Origin: Pyrenopolyporus hunteri
Taxonomy: Eukaryota; Ascomycota; Sordariomycetes; Xylariales; Hypoxylaceae
Assembly (NCBI GenBank): GCA_902806595.1
Contig: CADCXC010000043.1
Coordinates: 248,001 to 312,000 of the forward strand
DNA length: 64,000 bases
Direction of reading: 5' to 3'
Part shown: piece by piece, positions 55,436-64,000 of the stretch
Numbering within the stretch: the first letter of the stretch is position 1
How the letters are laid out: each line of letters starts with the position of its first letter
Notes under the pieces: generated by a model
The model's database searches: none
Seen by the model: the letters and a program-made list of their open reading frames with translations, nothing else
What the model was told of the DNA's origin: nothing
Translations under genes and position numbers: made by a program

Positions 55436-57631
55436 ATGGCGGATGATGCCTCGAGATCGAGATTCCTTTCGCCACCAAGAGTCGCCAATGGCAAGGAGAA
55501 GAGAAACCCTTCTATCACGCCCAGGAAGTTCAAGCGATTCTTCACTCCCCGGTCACGAGTGCCCTCCCGTATCAGCCCGGCTAGAAGAGCTCTTCATGAT
55601 CTCGCAGCCCCCGAATTGAACAACCGGTATCAGACACCAGCTCCCTCTAGCCCTCTAAGGCCGTCTTCGGAAGATCACGTACGAGATGAAGGTATCGACG
55701 GAACCGACGCCCGATTTACAAAAAGACGAAAATTCAACCACACACCTGAATCTTCGCCATGTCGACCCTCCCTATCCTGCGACCCTCACCTGGGTGGACC
55801 CATATCGTCGCCCAGCAACAGGGCAGCTCTGCTTAGCCCCATTAGATCTATACGTTCCAGCCAGGAGGATCTCGAATTAGACCAGGACGAGAGCGAAGAT
55901 GAGCTTCCATCGCTATCGCGGCCGCTGAGAAGACTGGCACCTTTGTCAAGCCGCGGCTTTGCCGGTCAGTTGGCGCAGAGGCAGCTAGGAGGAATGCCTC
56001 GTGCTGGGCGTTCCTTTATGTCTTGTCCGTCGTCGGACTGGAGAATCGATACCGCCGACTTCTACAGCAAGCCTGATGACGTCCATTCATGCAACAGCCA
56101 TGACGGTCAAGGCCGATGCATACCCTTTTGTGCGGCCGCTTGCCACAAGAACAGTCTTATCGCTATAGGGGATGAAGAAGGTCGAGTTCGCCTTTTAGAT
56201 TCGTCCGGCAATCCATCAGAACCGTTCCGGAATATTCACCTTTGCTTTCAGGCCCATACTAACGCCATTATCGACCTATCTTTCTCGGACGATGACTATC
56301 GCTTAGCTACCGCATCTGGAGATCAAACCGGAAGAGTTATAGACATGATGACGCAAAGACCAGTTGCAATTCTCCAGAATCATACGGCCTCTCTAAAGCA
56401 AGTGCGTTTCCAACCGGGTACGGCCAACGGCAGTGTTCTTGCAACATCTTCCCGTGACGGTAGTGTTCAGATCTGGGATCTGCGTTGCGCAGGAAAACCG
56501 GTGCACGATATTCTAGCACCTGAGGACCGCGAGACTTCGCTGCGATACCGACTACCGGCGCCCAAACAAGGTTGCGCTGTAAATAGTCTCTACCATGCCC
56601 ACGCTCGCACGTCGCGTCAGGCTCAACAAGCATCTATCCTGGGGCCAGGGGATGTGCCATCGCACCGCGAGCTACCGAATCGAATCGGCGATGTATCGGT
56701 TACAGCGCTTCAATTCCTCCCTCCAGGACAGGAACACTTGCTGCTTACGGCATGTGAGGCGGATGCCTCAATCAAACTATGGGACATACGGTCAATACAC
56801 TCGTCTCGCCAGAAGGTTCCCTCGCCGTTGTCAGCAACCAAAGTACCGTCTTCGCATCAACACTGGAGGCCCTTTGGCATCTCATCGCTGGCACTTAATA
56901 CAGATGCTTCCCGATTATACGCGGTTTGTAAGGATAACACCATCTACGCGTACTCGACCGCTCACCTCATATTGGGGCATGCACCGGAGCTTTCCACTAG
57001 GAACGGCGAGCCCCCGCGACGTCGACACAACGCGGTAACCCACCAAGGTCTAGGGCCGCTATACGGATTCCGACATCCGTCGTTTCACGCAACAAGCTTC
57101 TACGTCAAGAGTGCTGTTAGGCCGGCCTGCGATGGCAGAAGCGAGCTTCTGGCTGTGGGCAGTAGCGACTGTTGCGCCGTGCTATTCCCTACACAGGAGC
57201 GATACTTTAGAGGTGACCTATTGGGTGCTATGGCATCTCTAACCCTTGAAGATTCTACGATAGCTAGCTCTCAACAGCGGCCGGTATCGAACTCAAGCTC
57301 TATGACCGCGGATTTGAACGGGGTCCGCAGGCCCCTCTTCCGGAACAATAGCTCGGTCAACCTCTCAGCCAGGCTAAACGACGATATACCTATCGTTCGA
57401 ATGGGAACACCGCTCGTCCGAGGCCACGAGAGCGAAGTCGGCGCGCTGAGCTGGACGAACGAGGGCAAGCTTGTGACGGTGGGCGACGACTACTTGATTC
57501 GGTGCTGGAGCGAGGGGAGAGAAGAGGCAGCTGATCTAAGGACGGGCGGCGAGACGGGCGGTCGACGCTGGGGCTGTGGCTGGGCTGAGGTCGGAGAGGA
57601 CTGGGACGTGCCCGACGATGACGAAGATTAA
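55436..57631 (+). CDS. Cdt2/DTL-like WD40 protein, probable CRL4 substrate receptor
   Basis: Intronless, 731 residues from MADDASRSRFLSPPR. The frame is open for 119 codons upstream but has no ATG there and reads as leader. The first about 230 residues are disordered, with basic Ser/Pro motifs (TPRKFKRFFTPRSR, SPARRAL) and an acidic run. Then come WD40 repeats: SLIAIGDEEGRVRLLD, AHTNAIIDLSFSDDD, LATSSRDGSVQIWDLR, HLLLTACEADASIKLWDIR, and a last GHESEVGALSWTNEG. Two successive blades end in WDLR and WDIR, the WDxR (DWD) box that docks WD40 receptors on DDB1. Cdt2 directs CRL4 to Cdt1, histone methyltransferase or Spd1-type targets in S phase and after damage. The assignment rests on layout and motifs. 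Confidence 0.8.
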   Translation: MADDASRSRFLSPPRVANGKEKRNPSITPRKFKRFFTPRSRVPSRISPARRALHDLAAPELNNRYQTPAPSSPLRPSSEDHVRDEGIDGTDARFTKRRKFNHTPESSPCRPSLSCDPHLGGPISSPSNRAALLSPIRSIRSSQEDLELDQDESEDELPSLSRPLRRLAPLSSRGFAGQLAQRQLGGMPRAGRSFMSCPSSDWRIDTADFYSKPDDVHSCNSHDGQGRCIPFCAAACHKNSLIAIGDEEGRVRLLDSSGNPSEPFRNIHLCFQAHTNAIIDLSFSDDDYRLATASGDQTGRVIDMMTQRPVAILQNHTASLKQVRFQPGTANGSVLATSSRDGSVQIWDLRCAGKPVHDILAPEDRETSLRYRLPAPKQGCAVNSLYHAHARTSRQAQQASILGPGDVPSHRELPNRIGDVSVTALQFLPPGQEHLLLTACEADASIKLWDIRSIHSSRQKVPSPLSATKVPSSHQHWRPFGISSLALNTDASRLYAVCKDNTIYAYSTAHLILGHAPELSTRNGEPPRRRHNAVTHQGLGPLYGFRHPSFHATSFYVKSAVRPACDGRSELLAVGSSDCCAVLFPTQERYFRGDLLGAMASLTLEDSTIASSQQRPVSNSSSMTADLNGVRRPLFRNNSSVNLSARLNDDIPIVRMGTPLVRGHESEVGALSWTNEGKLVTVGDDYLIRCWSEGREEAADLRTGGETGGRRWGCGWAEVGEDWDVPDDDED

Positions 57632-57687
57632 GTTTACGTCGTATCGTGGTTTGGCCAAAAGCAAAGCATGGCGTTGGGTCAGGACTA

Positions 57688-57719
57688 GCATTCAGCATTC
57701 AGCATTCAGCATTAAGCAT
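57688..57719 (+). repeat. CATTCAG tandem repeat
   Basis: Four tandem 7-bp units, the last one degenerate (CATTAAG), in the 3' flank of the Cdt2-like gene. Confidence 0.85.
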
Positions 57720-60700
57720 GGCAGGCTTTGAATTATATACCCCCTTTGTTTTAGAGCATAATGGACAAGCTGCCCTGACTATGTCGATTTTTGATGTGTT
57801 ATTTGATTGTTGTTATTAGAAGCAGCTTCTGAAAGTCGCTGATAGTCCAGCGCCGTGATGAGTCGCAGCGTATGAGTCGGGTTTATCCCATATAACAAGG
57901 ACATAATTGACCAGAATTTTCTTGTACGGAAGAATTGGAGCGAAAGCGTAAGAGCACTGCCGTAGAAGATCGAATTTCAAAATAGAGAACTTCTACGGAG
58001 GATCATTCAAGAGAATGTTGATGTAGTGTAAATTTGATTGTTCCATTGAGTCCTACATACATTAAAGCCCTAGGTGTCGACATATCACACCAAACCCATT
58101 CGTCAATACAATCCACCAAAGCTCGCTAGGCTTTAGCTTAGATTACGGCTGTATACCGTCCTTTCCACACGTCTCTTAAGTGTTGATTGAGGCTTTCGGC
58201 GTTAAGCTGCAAGCAGATATTACCTCTCTCCTGTTACGCCAAAGCTACGCAGCTAATTTAAGCAAGCCGGACAAATCAAAGGGTAGATTCGACGTAATTC
58301 GGTCAATCAGGGGCGTGCTATTCGAATTCCAGACAGCCCCTGACTCGCCGGTTGCAAGGTCCTACTGTAGGGCTGCATGCAGGATATGTCTATAAGCCGC
58401 TGCTGCTGCTACTGCTACTGCGACATGCAGCCGTCGAATCAGGACCGCGGTTCCGCCAGTGGTGCGGCTGGTGAACTGCCGGACAGGTAAACTGAAACGA
58501 GTTGTCAGAAGGAGCGCATTTTAGGTACCGTAGGACTCCTCAATGCTCGTTGGGTCCTACATGTATGTAGCGTTGGTTAAACGGCCATCGCGTTGCTCTT
58601 CCAGAAAACACTACGGCGATTCTAGAGACTGCTAGCAGGTTTCCAGAACCGGGTACCGACTGCTGCTGAAGATCCTGCTGCATCACTCGCATAACGGCTG
58701 ATTCGTGCTAGCAGCAAGATGGGACGGCGAAAACGCGCTTTTGCGCTTTTCTTTCCCTCACCGCCAGTTTCTTCTGGGCGTTTGTCGCGTGTATCGACAG
58801 TTGCAGTGGAGCTCCCGAGCCTGAGAAGAGGTAGCGTACCTAGGTATAGTGAGTCGGTCATTTAGGATTGTGACGACGGCCGCATGTCCGTAGCCAGGAA
58901 AATAGATTGACGGACGCTGGTGAGTGGGTGGATAACAACCATAGCTCGATAGGCCGCATATTCGAAGGCCCCGAATTATACGCCACATCGCGTATCTTAC
59001 TCTGTTGTTCTATAGCGACTCGTGAAGTCATCCATAAAGCATACCTACCTACATAGGTATATACCTAGTCCACTACTCCATGTAGATAGTCACCCTTTCT
59101 AGGTATGTAGTGTATATACAAGATAATACGTAAAATCGGGAGGCCAGCTCGTCATTAGTATTAATAGCAACGCGTCCTAATTAGCTACAACCGACACCAA
59201 ATGAGAAAATCGGGTGGTTGGGGATCGGGATCTCTCTCTTCTGTCTGGCTATTGGTCAATGGCTCTCTCCGGCCAGGCTCCCCTGTCACCAACCGCGACG
59301 CAGCAAACTGTGGTTATGCGATGCGCATATGTGCGTATGTTATCATACGCGAATGCCATCTTCTGTTTAAGATTGATGAACGAAGAAGACGAGTTAATCA
59401 TATTTTGGGGGGTGAATCCCTACGCTCTTCACATGGATAATCCCAAATGTGTTCCCGTAGCACACTCGTGGCTAGCTGTTGGCCACCATACGAAATGATG
59501 TGGTTTCTCCGTTCTTGGCTTCAGGCTAACCCGGTATCTGTCTTTGCGCCCCACGAATTATGCCACATGAGGATGCTTCATGTGTCTTAGACAGTATATC
59601 GTGGCATTAGCTCCCAGACTAAAAACCCGCAGCCACGGGACGGCCACTAGCAACTGACCATCACGCCGTTGAACCTGCTAGCCAAACATCTAAATGATCC
59701 CGTAGGGAACCGAGGAGGTATGACGCCTGAAAGTTGTTAATGTAAGAGTACGAGGTAGCTGTATTCAACCATGTTCCTTATAACCGGGGTTAGAAGAAAG
59801 TACTACACAAGACTCAGAGATTCGACAGAGAAATAAATTTGTCGTATAAAGCTTCTCGCCGACAAGCAAGCCACAACTCGATAGGCTCAAGGATCGTAAT
59901 ACATATCGTCACGGTAAATGGCTCTTCCGGTAACCAAAATGTATGTGACAAGACTCGAAGAGGTCTGGGAGGGGGGAGAGGCTGGAGATAAAGACGTTGA
60001 TAATAAATCCCTTGACCCCTGTCGTTCCTGGAAAATCTCACCTTTTGGGACGTGTTTGCGCGTAGCGGCCGGACCCGTCATTAAAAAAATACCAGTTAAA
60101 AAAAAGTAATGCACCCAATTTCTAGGATCGTCATGCCGACTTCTAATTACTCCTTTTCCTTTTTTTTTTCCTACAATCAACTTTATCGAGAGCCTACCTA
60201 ACCTAGGAAACTCGATGAGCAGATTGATAATCGTAACATATTTTAACATATTTAATTCTTAATTATTATATATCTACGAGTTACACAGCATCGTCGAGTC
60301 GAAACTCCGTCTCGGATCCGAATCTTGGAGGCTTGTTGCTTAGACTCAGAAAATTAGAGTCCCTCCTCCGTCGTCCTGTTTTCCTTGTTGTTGACCTCAG
60401 CTCTGGCAGGTCCCCGGGAAGTGGACAACTCATCTTGCAGCAAAGCTGCTGCACGATAAACGGCCTCCCATTCGCTTATTCGCCCACAGCACGTCTTCCC
60501 CTTATTGAAGATCGGAAACTAAACTGCCTGCACCCGGTACAAGTACTACTCAAGGCTCGTGGTATTTGGATATGGCCTCTTGACACAATATCTTCTTTGT
60601 CCCTTCCCTCTCGCTTCCTCCCCCTTGCCCCCCGGCCTTGGCCTCGCGCTTCCCCAGGTTCAACGTCGCATCCCAGAAGGCGAGCGCTTATAAGAAGAAA

Positions 60701-61340
60701 ACGACCCGACACGGACGCGCGTATCTGCAACCGTACGGAGAGGAGAGACAGCCTCAGACGCCTGGTCCCGTTCATGCAAATAACGTCCGTTCATCCTGCA
60801 GCTCTCCTAGAGGTGGTTTTATTTTATTTTTATTTTGCTCCCACGCGGATCTTTAGCCAAGACATCCTCCTACATATGCATGTAAATGCATAAGCGCGAA
60901 GCACACAAAACATTATTTACATCCGTCGTGTGCCCCTATTAAACAGCCGTAGGAAGCAGAGAGCTCGAAGCTCGTGCATCATCGCCCACCACCACTACCA
61001 CCACTACCATCACAACTGCACGTCTTATGGTAAAACCGCCTATAAGAACGCCAACGCTAATGTCGACTTCTGGAGCCGCTTAGACGAATAGAGTCGCGGG
61101 GGCCAAGAGCTCGACATCCTGTACATGTCCCAGTCGAACATAGCGGGAAAACTCCACATCGTTCCAAAAGCCTGGAAAACTTGCCAATCGAGGACGTCCG
61201 TGTTGACCTCACACCGCCACCAATCATTGGGACTGGGCCTTGGATCGCGAAGTGGCCAGCCCAGGTTTTTCCCCCTGGTCCGACGGAGATCCTATATATA
61301 TAACTACCCTAGTAGCTAGTTATACTACCATCCGTACATA

Positions 61341-61355
61341 CAGACAGACAGACAG
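61341..61355 (+). repeat. CAGA microsatellite
   Basis: Nearly four copies of CAGA in the gene-poor region. Confidence 0.8.
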
Positions 61356-61468
61356 TTGTCGCCTGTCACCTGCTTAGCAAAGCTACACGGTCAAATCAGC
61401 GAAAAAGGTGCGCGCGCTACTGACGTCGAAATGCTTCACGATCGAACAAGTCTCAAAACACCTATCAT

Positions 61469-61493
61469 CACCACCGCCGCCGCCGCCGCCACC
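61469..61493 (+). repeat. CCG/CCA trinucleotide repeat
   Basis: A run of CCG flanked by CCA in the gene-poor region, about 1.1 kb before the 14-3-3-like gene. Confidence 0.8.
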
Positions 61494-62565
61494 CTCGTCG
61501 TCTTCACCACTCGCCATACTTCATTGACCGATCTCACTCTAACTTAATATCGCACATTCGATCCTGTCCCGGACTTGCGACTGGGTCTGTCTGGCTTGTA
61601 TTACTTTCACTGTATCATATTGGTCAGTAGTCCCCGTCCAATGGCAGTGCTGCCCAGCCCCTACCGGGGTAGAAGTGGCCGATGAGCTTGCGCCAACTAA
61701 TGTGCAGTAAACGCTAGTCTATTGTAATATTTTCGAATGTTTAATTTTTTGGTTGGGTTGTCGTAGTCCTTGGACAAAGCTTTCCGTTGGAATAATCCTG
61801 CAGGTTCTATATTGACCGGAGTTTACCTTTCTTGGAACCAGAGGAAAAAGGCGACACGACACGGTCTATTGGGACGACGCTTACGCACTCTCACGTGTGC
61901 TCGATTCTTCCAGCAAAGACATCGTCTCATGCTTACGCTGAGATCGGATCGCTTTGCCAGTCGCTCGTTATCGAAATCGTTTGCAGTTCGCGAAGGCTAT
62001 TCAGTCGGGGTTTGTCGACTTATATCGGCGATTACAGCTCGACCTTAGTCAGTGCCCCCCAGCCTCGCTCCCAACTATCGTCGGTTTAGGTCGATACCAG
62101 CCGACGTGATCGACCTCGAAGGCGGTACAGAATCCGGATCTATTCTCGGCCTTGCCGGTCTTCATTTGTATTGTTGGGCGTCGCCATCTTCGAGCAGTTG
62201 GTCCGTGGCTCTTCACAATCCTAATATTCCAGCGAAAGGAGGGCAGTCGGGCTACCACGGAATTAGGGGTACTCCCTTAGTGAGGTAAAGGTCTTCCGAG
62301 GTACGTTAACCCCTAACTGGATTACTATACCTTTGCCAGGTAGCTGCTAGCTATACAACACTTCCTGAGCACATCAAGATAAACTCACCAACACCGTATC
62401 ACACGTACAACGACCAGCCTTGCAAACATCGAGTCCGAGTCCCCTCTAGCCAACAATCTATTCCCACGCCGCATTCCTGCTTTAAACACCACATCCATAT
62501 CCTACTTTCAAGCATAATTCTCACGGATTCTCAGGGTCCTGGTGTTGATTTCCCGACTCGTTTCA

Positions 62566-63585
62566 ATGGCTTCCTCCGAGGTCGACCAGAAGTTCCTCGG
62601 GCGCCTCGCAAAAGCTGTTGAACCGAACAATGCGCTGCTCGCATCGATGCTCTTCAAGATACTCGGCTTATCCATCAACCTAGCAGGCCAGCTAGTCAAA
62701 GCGCGCAAGCAGCGCCGCCCCGATACCGCCAACGTGACGCAGTCCCTCGAGCTGTACTTCCACATATTATGGCTCTCGCGCGAGGGCCTCGTCATGCTCG
62801 AGCAGTACGTCCTCCCCATGGTCGGTGACTACGTCGAGCTTAAGGTCCTCGCGTATAAGCTGCGCGCATCTTTCTACCACATCTTCGTTCTATTCCACAA
62901 CAATCCCCCAGTGTCGCAGATGGGCATCACTGCTGCGCTACAAAATGTTGCTACGGACGCCGTTCCGGAGCCGTTACGGGTCGACAAGGGAAAAGGTGTG
63001 GATAGGGGGGAGCCGGCCTTCGCGCCACCCCCAAACTTCGGCCGGTCGCCCGCGCAGCCCACGCAACCGTTCGAACAAGGCGGTCCAGCACCACCCCCTG
63101 GATTCGAAGCGCACGCACAAGTGCAGCTCCCGACCATCACACCCGAAGCAGCAGCAGCATTCCTCCTCCCGTCGGTGGACTACCTACCAACAGCGCACCA
63201 GTACTTCCGAGAAGCGTGCGCGCTAGCAGACAGTCTGCTCTGGGGATCGCACTCGCTGCGACTGTCAGTGAAGACCGAGTACGCGGCGTTCCTATACGAG
63301 TGCGTGCATGACAAGGAAGGCAGCCGCAAGCTCGCGCGCGACACCATCGCCGAAGTATACGAGGCCAGCGAGGGCATGGACGACGACATGTTCAACGACG
63401 CGTGCGAGCTCGTCACCGTGCTCGGCAAGATGATGAAGCGCGGGCTTGGCGCCGGAAGTTCCAGGAGCGGTGGCAGACCGAGTCCGAGCGCCACGCTGGG
63501 AACGGGCGCGATGTCCCAGGGCGGAGAAAGCAGTGCTACCATCGTACCGCCTGTGCCGCCCGTGGGCATGGAAAACCCGATATAA
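62566..63585 (+). CDS. 14-3-3-like protein
   Basis: Intronless, 339 residues. The start is the ATG of MASSEVDQKFLGRLAKAVEPN; a frame extension to 62542 begins with TTG and is ignored. The N-terminal part is helical (LASMLFKILGLSINLAGQLVKARK). Residues about 60-110 (LELYFHILWLSREGLVMLEQ, ELKVLAYKLRASFYHIFVLF) and 210-300 (HQYFREACALADSLLWGSHS, SLRLSVKTEYAAFLYECVHD, ARDTIAEVYEASEGMDDDMF) follow the antiparallel helix plan of 14-3-3 proteins. A Pro/Gly-rich insert (about 140-205) splits the two halves and a Ser/Gly/Pro tail ends the protein; both are unusual against the about 250-residue canonical form. This divergent fungal subclass probably binds phosphopeptides, but I cannot confirm that the phosphate-binding Lys/Arg/Arg/Tyr set is kept. 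Confidence 0.75.
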   Translation: MASSEVDQKFLGRLAKAVEPNNALLASMLFKILGLSINLAGQLVKARKQRRPDTANVTQSLELYFHILWLSREGLVMLEQYVLPMVGDYVELKVLAYKLRASFYHIFVLFHNNPPVSQMGITAALQNVATDAVPEPLRVDKGKGVDRGEPAFAPPPNFGRSPAQPTQPFEQGGPAPPPGFEAHAQVQLPTITPEAAAAFLLPSVDYLPTAHQYFREACALADSLLWGSHSLRLSVKTEYAAFLYECVHDKEGSRKLARDTIAEVYEASEGMDDDMFNDACELVTVLGKMMKRGLGAGSSRSGGRPSPSATLGTGAMSQGGESSATIVPPVPPVGMENPI

Positions 63586-64000
63586 GGCGGGAGGAATGTT
63601 CCATGCGAGCATGATACGCCTGGTACTAATACGTTTAATACGACCATCCCACGCCTCTAGCTTGGAGGCGGAAAACCGGTCGAACACGCACTGTATTCGC
63701 GAACTTCGAGACTTGTCTCAAACCCGCACGAAATAGATGTGCAGCCACGTCTCGGCTAACAATAAACCTAGGACAGCATAGGATCATTCACAACAGCAAT
63801 CATATCTATCTCCCGAAATACCATCTATCTACAATATGTACTGGCATATTAACTCCGAACCCCTATAACCGAATCGATTAAATTTCCTCCTAAAAAACAT
63901 ACCTACACAACAACTAGCGCGTTTAAGGGCACAGAAACCACCGTCTTAGAAAGGGGAACCATACAACTACAACCTGCCTCAGAATACTTACCTACCTCAT
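63586..64000. other. 3' flank of the 14-3-3-like gene to window end
   Basis: About 0.4 kb with no gene seen; an ACCTACCTCAT end continues the local TACCT-rich style. Confidence 0.6.

Larger units (their letters stand above)
57632..62565. other. Gene-poor region, about 4.9 kb
   Basis: No supported protein gene. The longest frame (60333-60893) lacks an ATG start and family resemblance. Simple repeats are common here (CATTCAG, TGC/TAC, ACC, CAGA, CCG). It holds a perfect TACCTAGGTA at 58827-58836 and related words at 59040-59070. The last about 230 nt are C/A-rich and probably the leader of the 14-3-3-like gene. A long non-coding RNA or an unusually long 5' UTR cannot be excluded. Confidence 0.5.

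Noticed and set aside
60333..60893. Plus-strand 186-codon frame
   Set aside because: No ATG start, no family resemblance, Arg/Pro/Leu-rich composition typical of chance frames in C/T-rich DNA.
1..64000. tRNA genes, transposons and secondary-metabolite backbone genes
   Set aside because: Looked for box-B-like GGTTCGA words, transposase or reverse-transcriptase motifs and PKS/NRPS motifs by eye; none found. A covariance-model and repeat search would be decisive.

Overview
This window is nuclear DNA of a filamentous ascomycete fungus (Pezizomycotina; Sordariomycetes is my best guess, an inference). Seen directly: genes are split by short introns of about 50 to 120 nt with GTRNGT donors, CTAAC/CTAAT-like branch sites and YAG acceptors. 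Gene content includes two large NACHT-type STAND/NLR genes, a DUF6601-type membrane protein, cyanase, a two-domain GFA protein and a fungus-type divergent protein kinase. I found no transposon, rRNA, tRNA or CRISPR array. Exon maps were worked out by hand from reading frame and splice signals.

Layout. 1-25 kb is housekeeping and metabolic: the N-terminal end of an MFS transporter (-), mitochondrial EF-Tu (-), a double GFA-domain protein (-), a membrane-anchored TAP-like alpha/beta hydrolase (-), a secreted Ala/Pro-rich protein (+), NAD kinase (-), a ten-exon protein kinase (-), cyanase (+) and a DUF6601-type two-helix membrane protein with an 8-nt microexon (-). Intergenic gaps here are 1 to 3 kb.

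25.4-48.4 kb is the accessory part. An NLR-like gene (alpha/beta hydrolase, NACHT, acidic tract, ankyrin repeats, Q/Y-rich tail; +) and a second NLR-like gene (NACHT_N, NACHT, WD40; -) bracket five same-strand two-exon genes for low-complexity, probably nuclear proteins. At least three, probably four, of these form one family: a Tyr-rich N-terminus, a phase-1 intron, acidic Ser/Asp tracts and a bipartite basic C-terminus. Two carry a 24-bp minisatellite coding an 8-residue unit centred on I/V-K-S-E, which fits the sumoylation consensus; a third has diverged copies, and the fourth has a SUMO-interacting-like motif. The two closest paralogues also share a 3' intron placed exactly inside the stop codon and a conserved 3' UTR. 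This is the best candidate for something undescribed. Any link between the family and the flanking NLRs is inference from position.

48.8-63.6 kb returns to conserved genes: a small SMP/LEA-like hydrophilic protein (-), EBP2 (+) and SPB1 (-), which are convergent 60S ribosome biogenesis genes, a Cdt2-like WD40 protein (+) divergent from SPB1, a 4.9-kb gene-poor stretch, and a 14-3-3-like protein (+).
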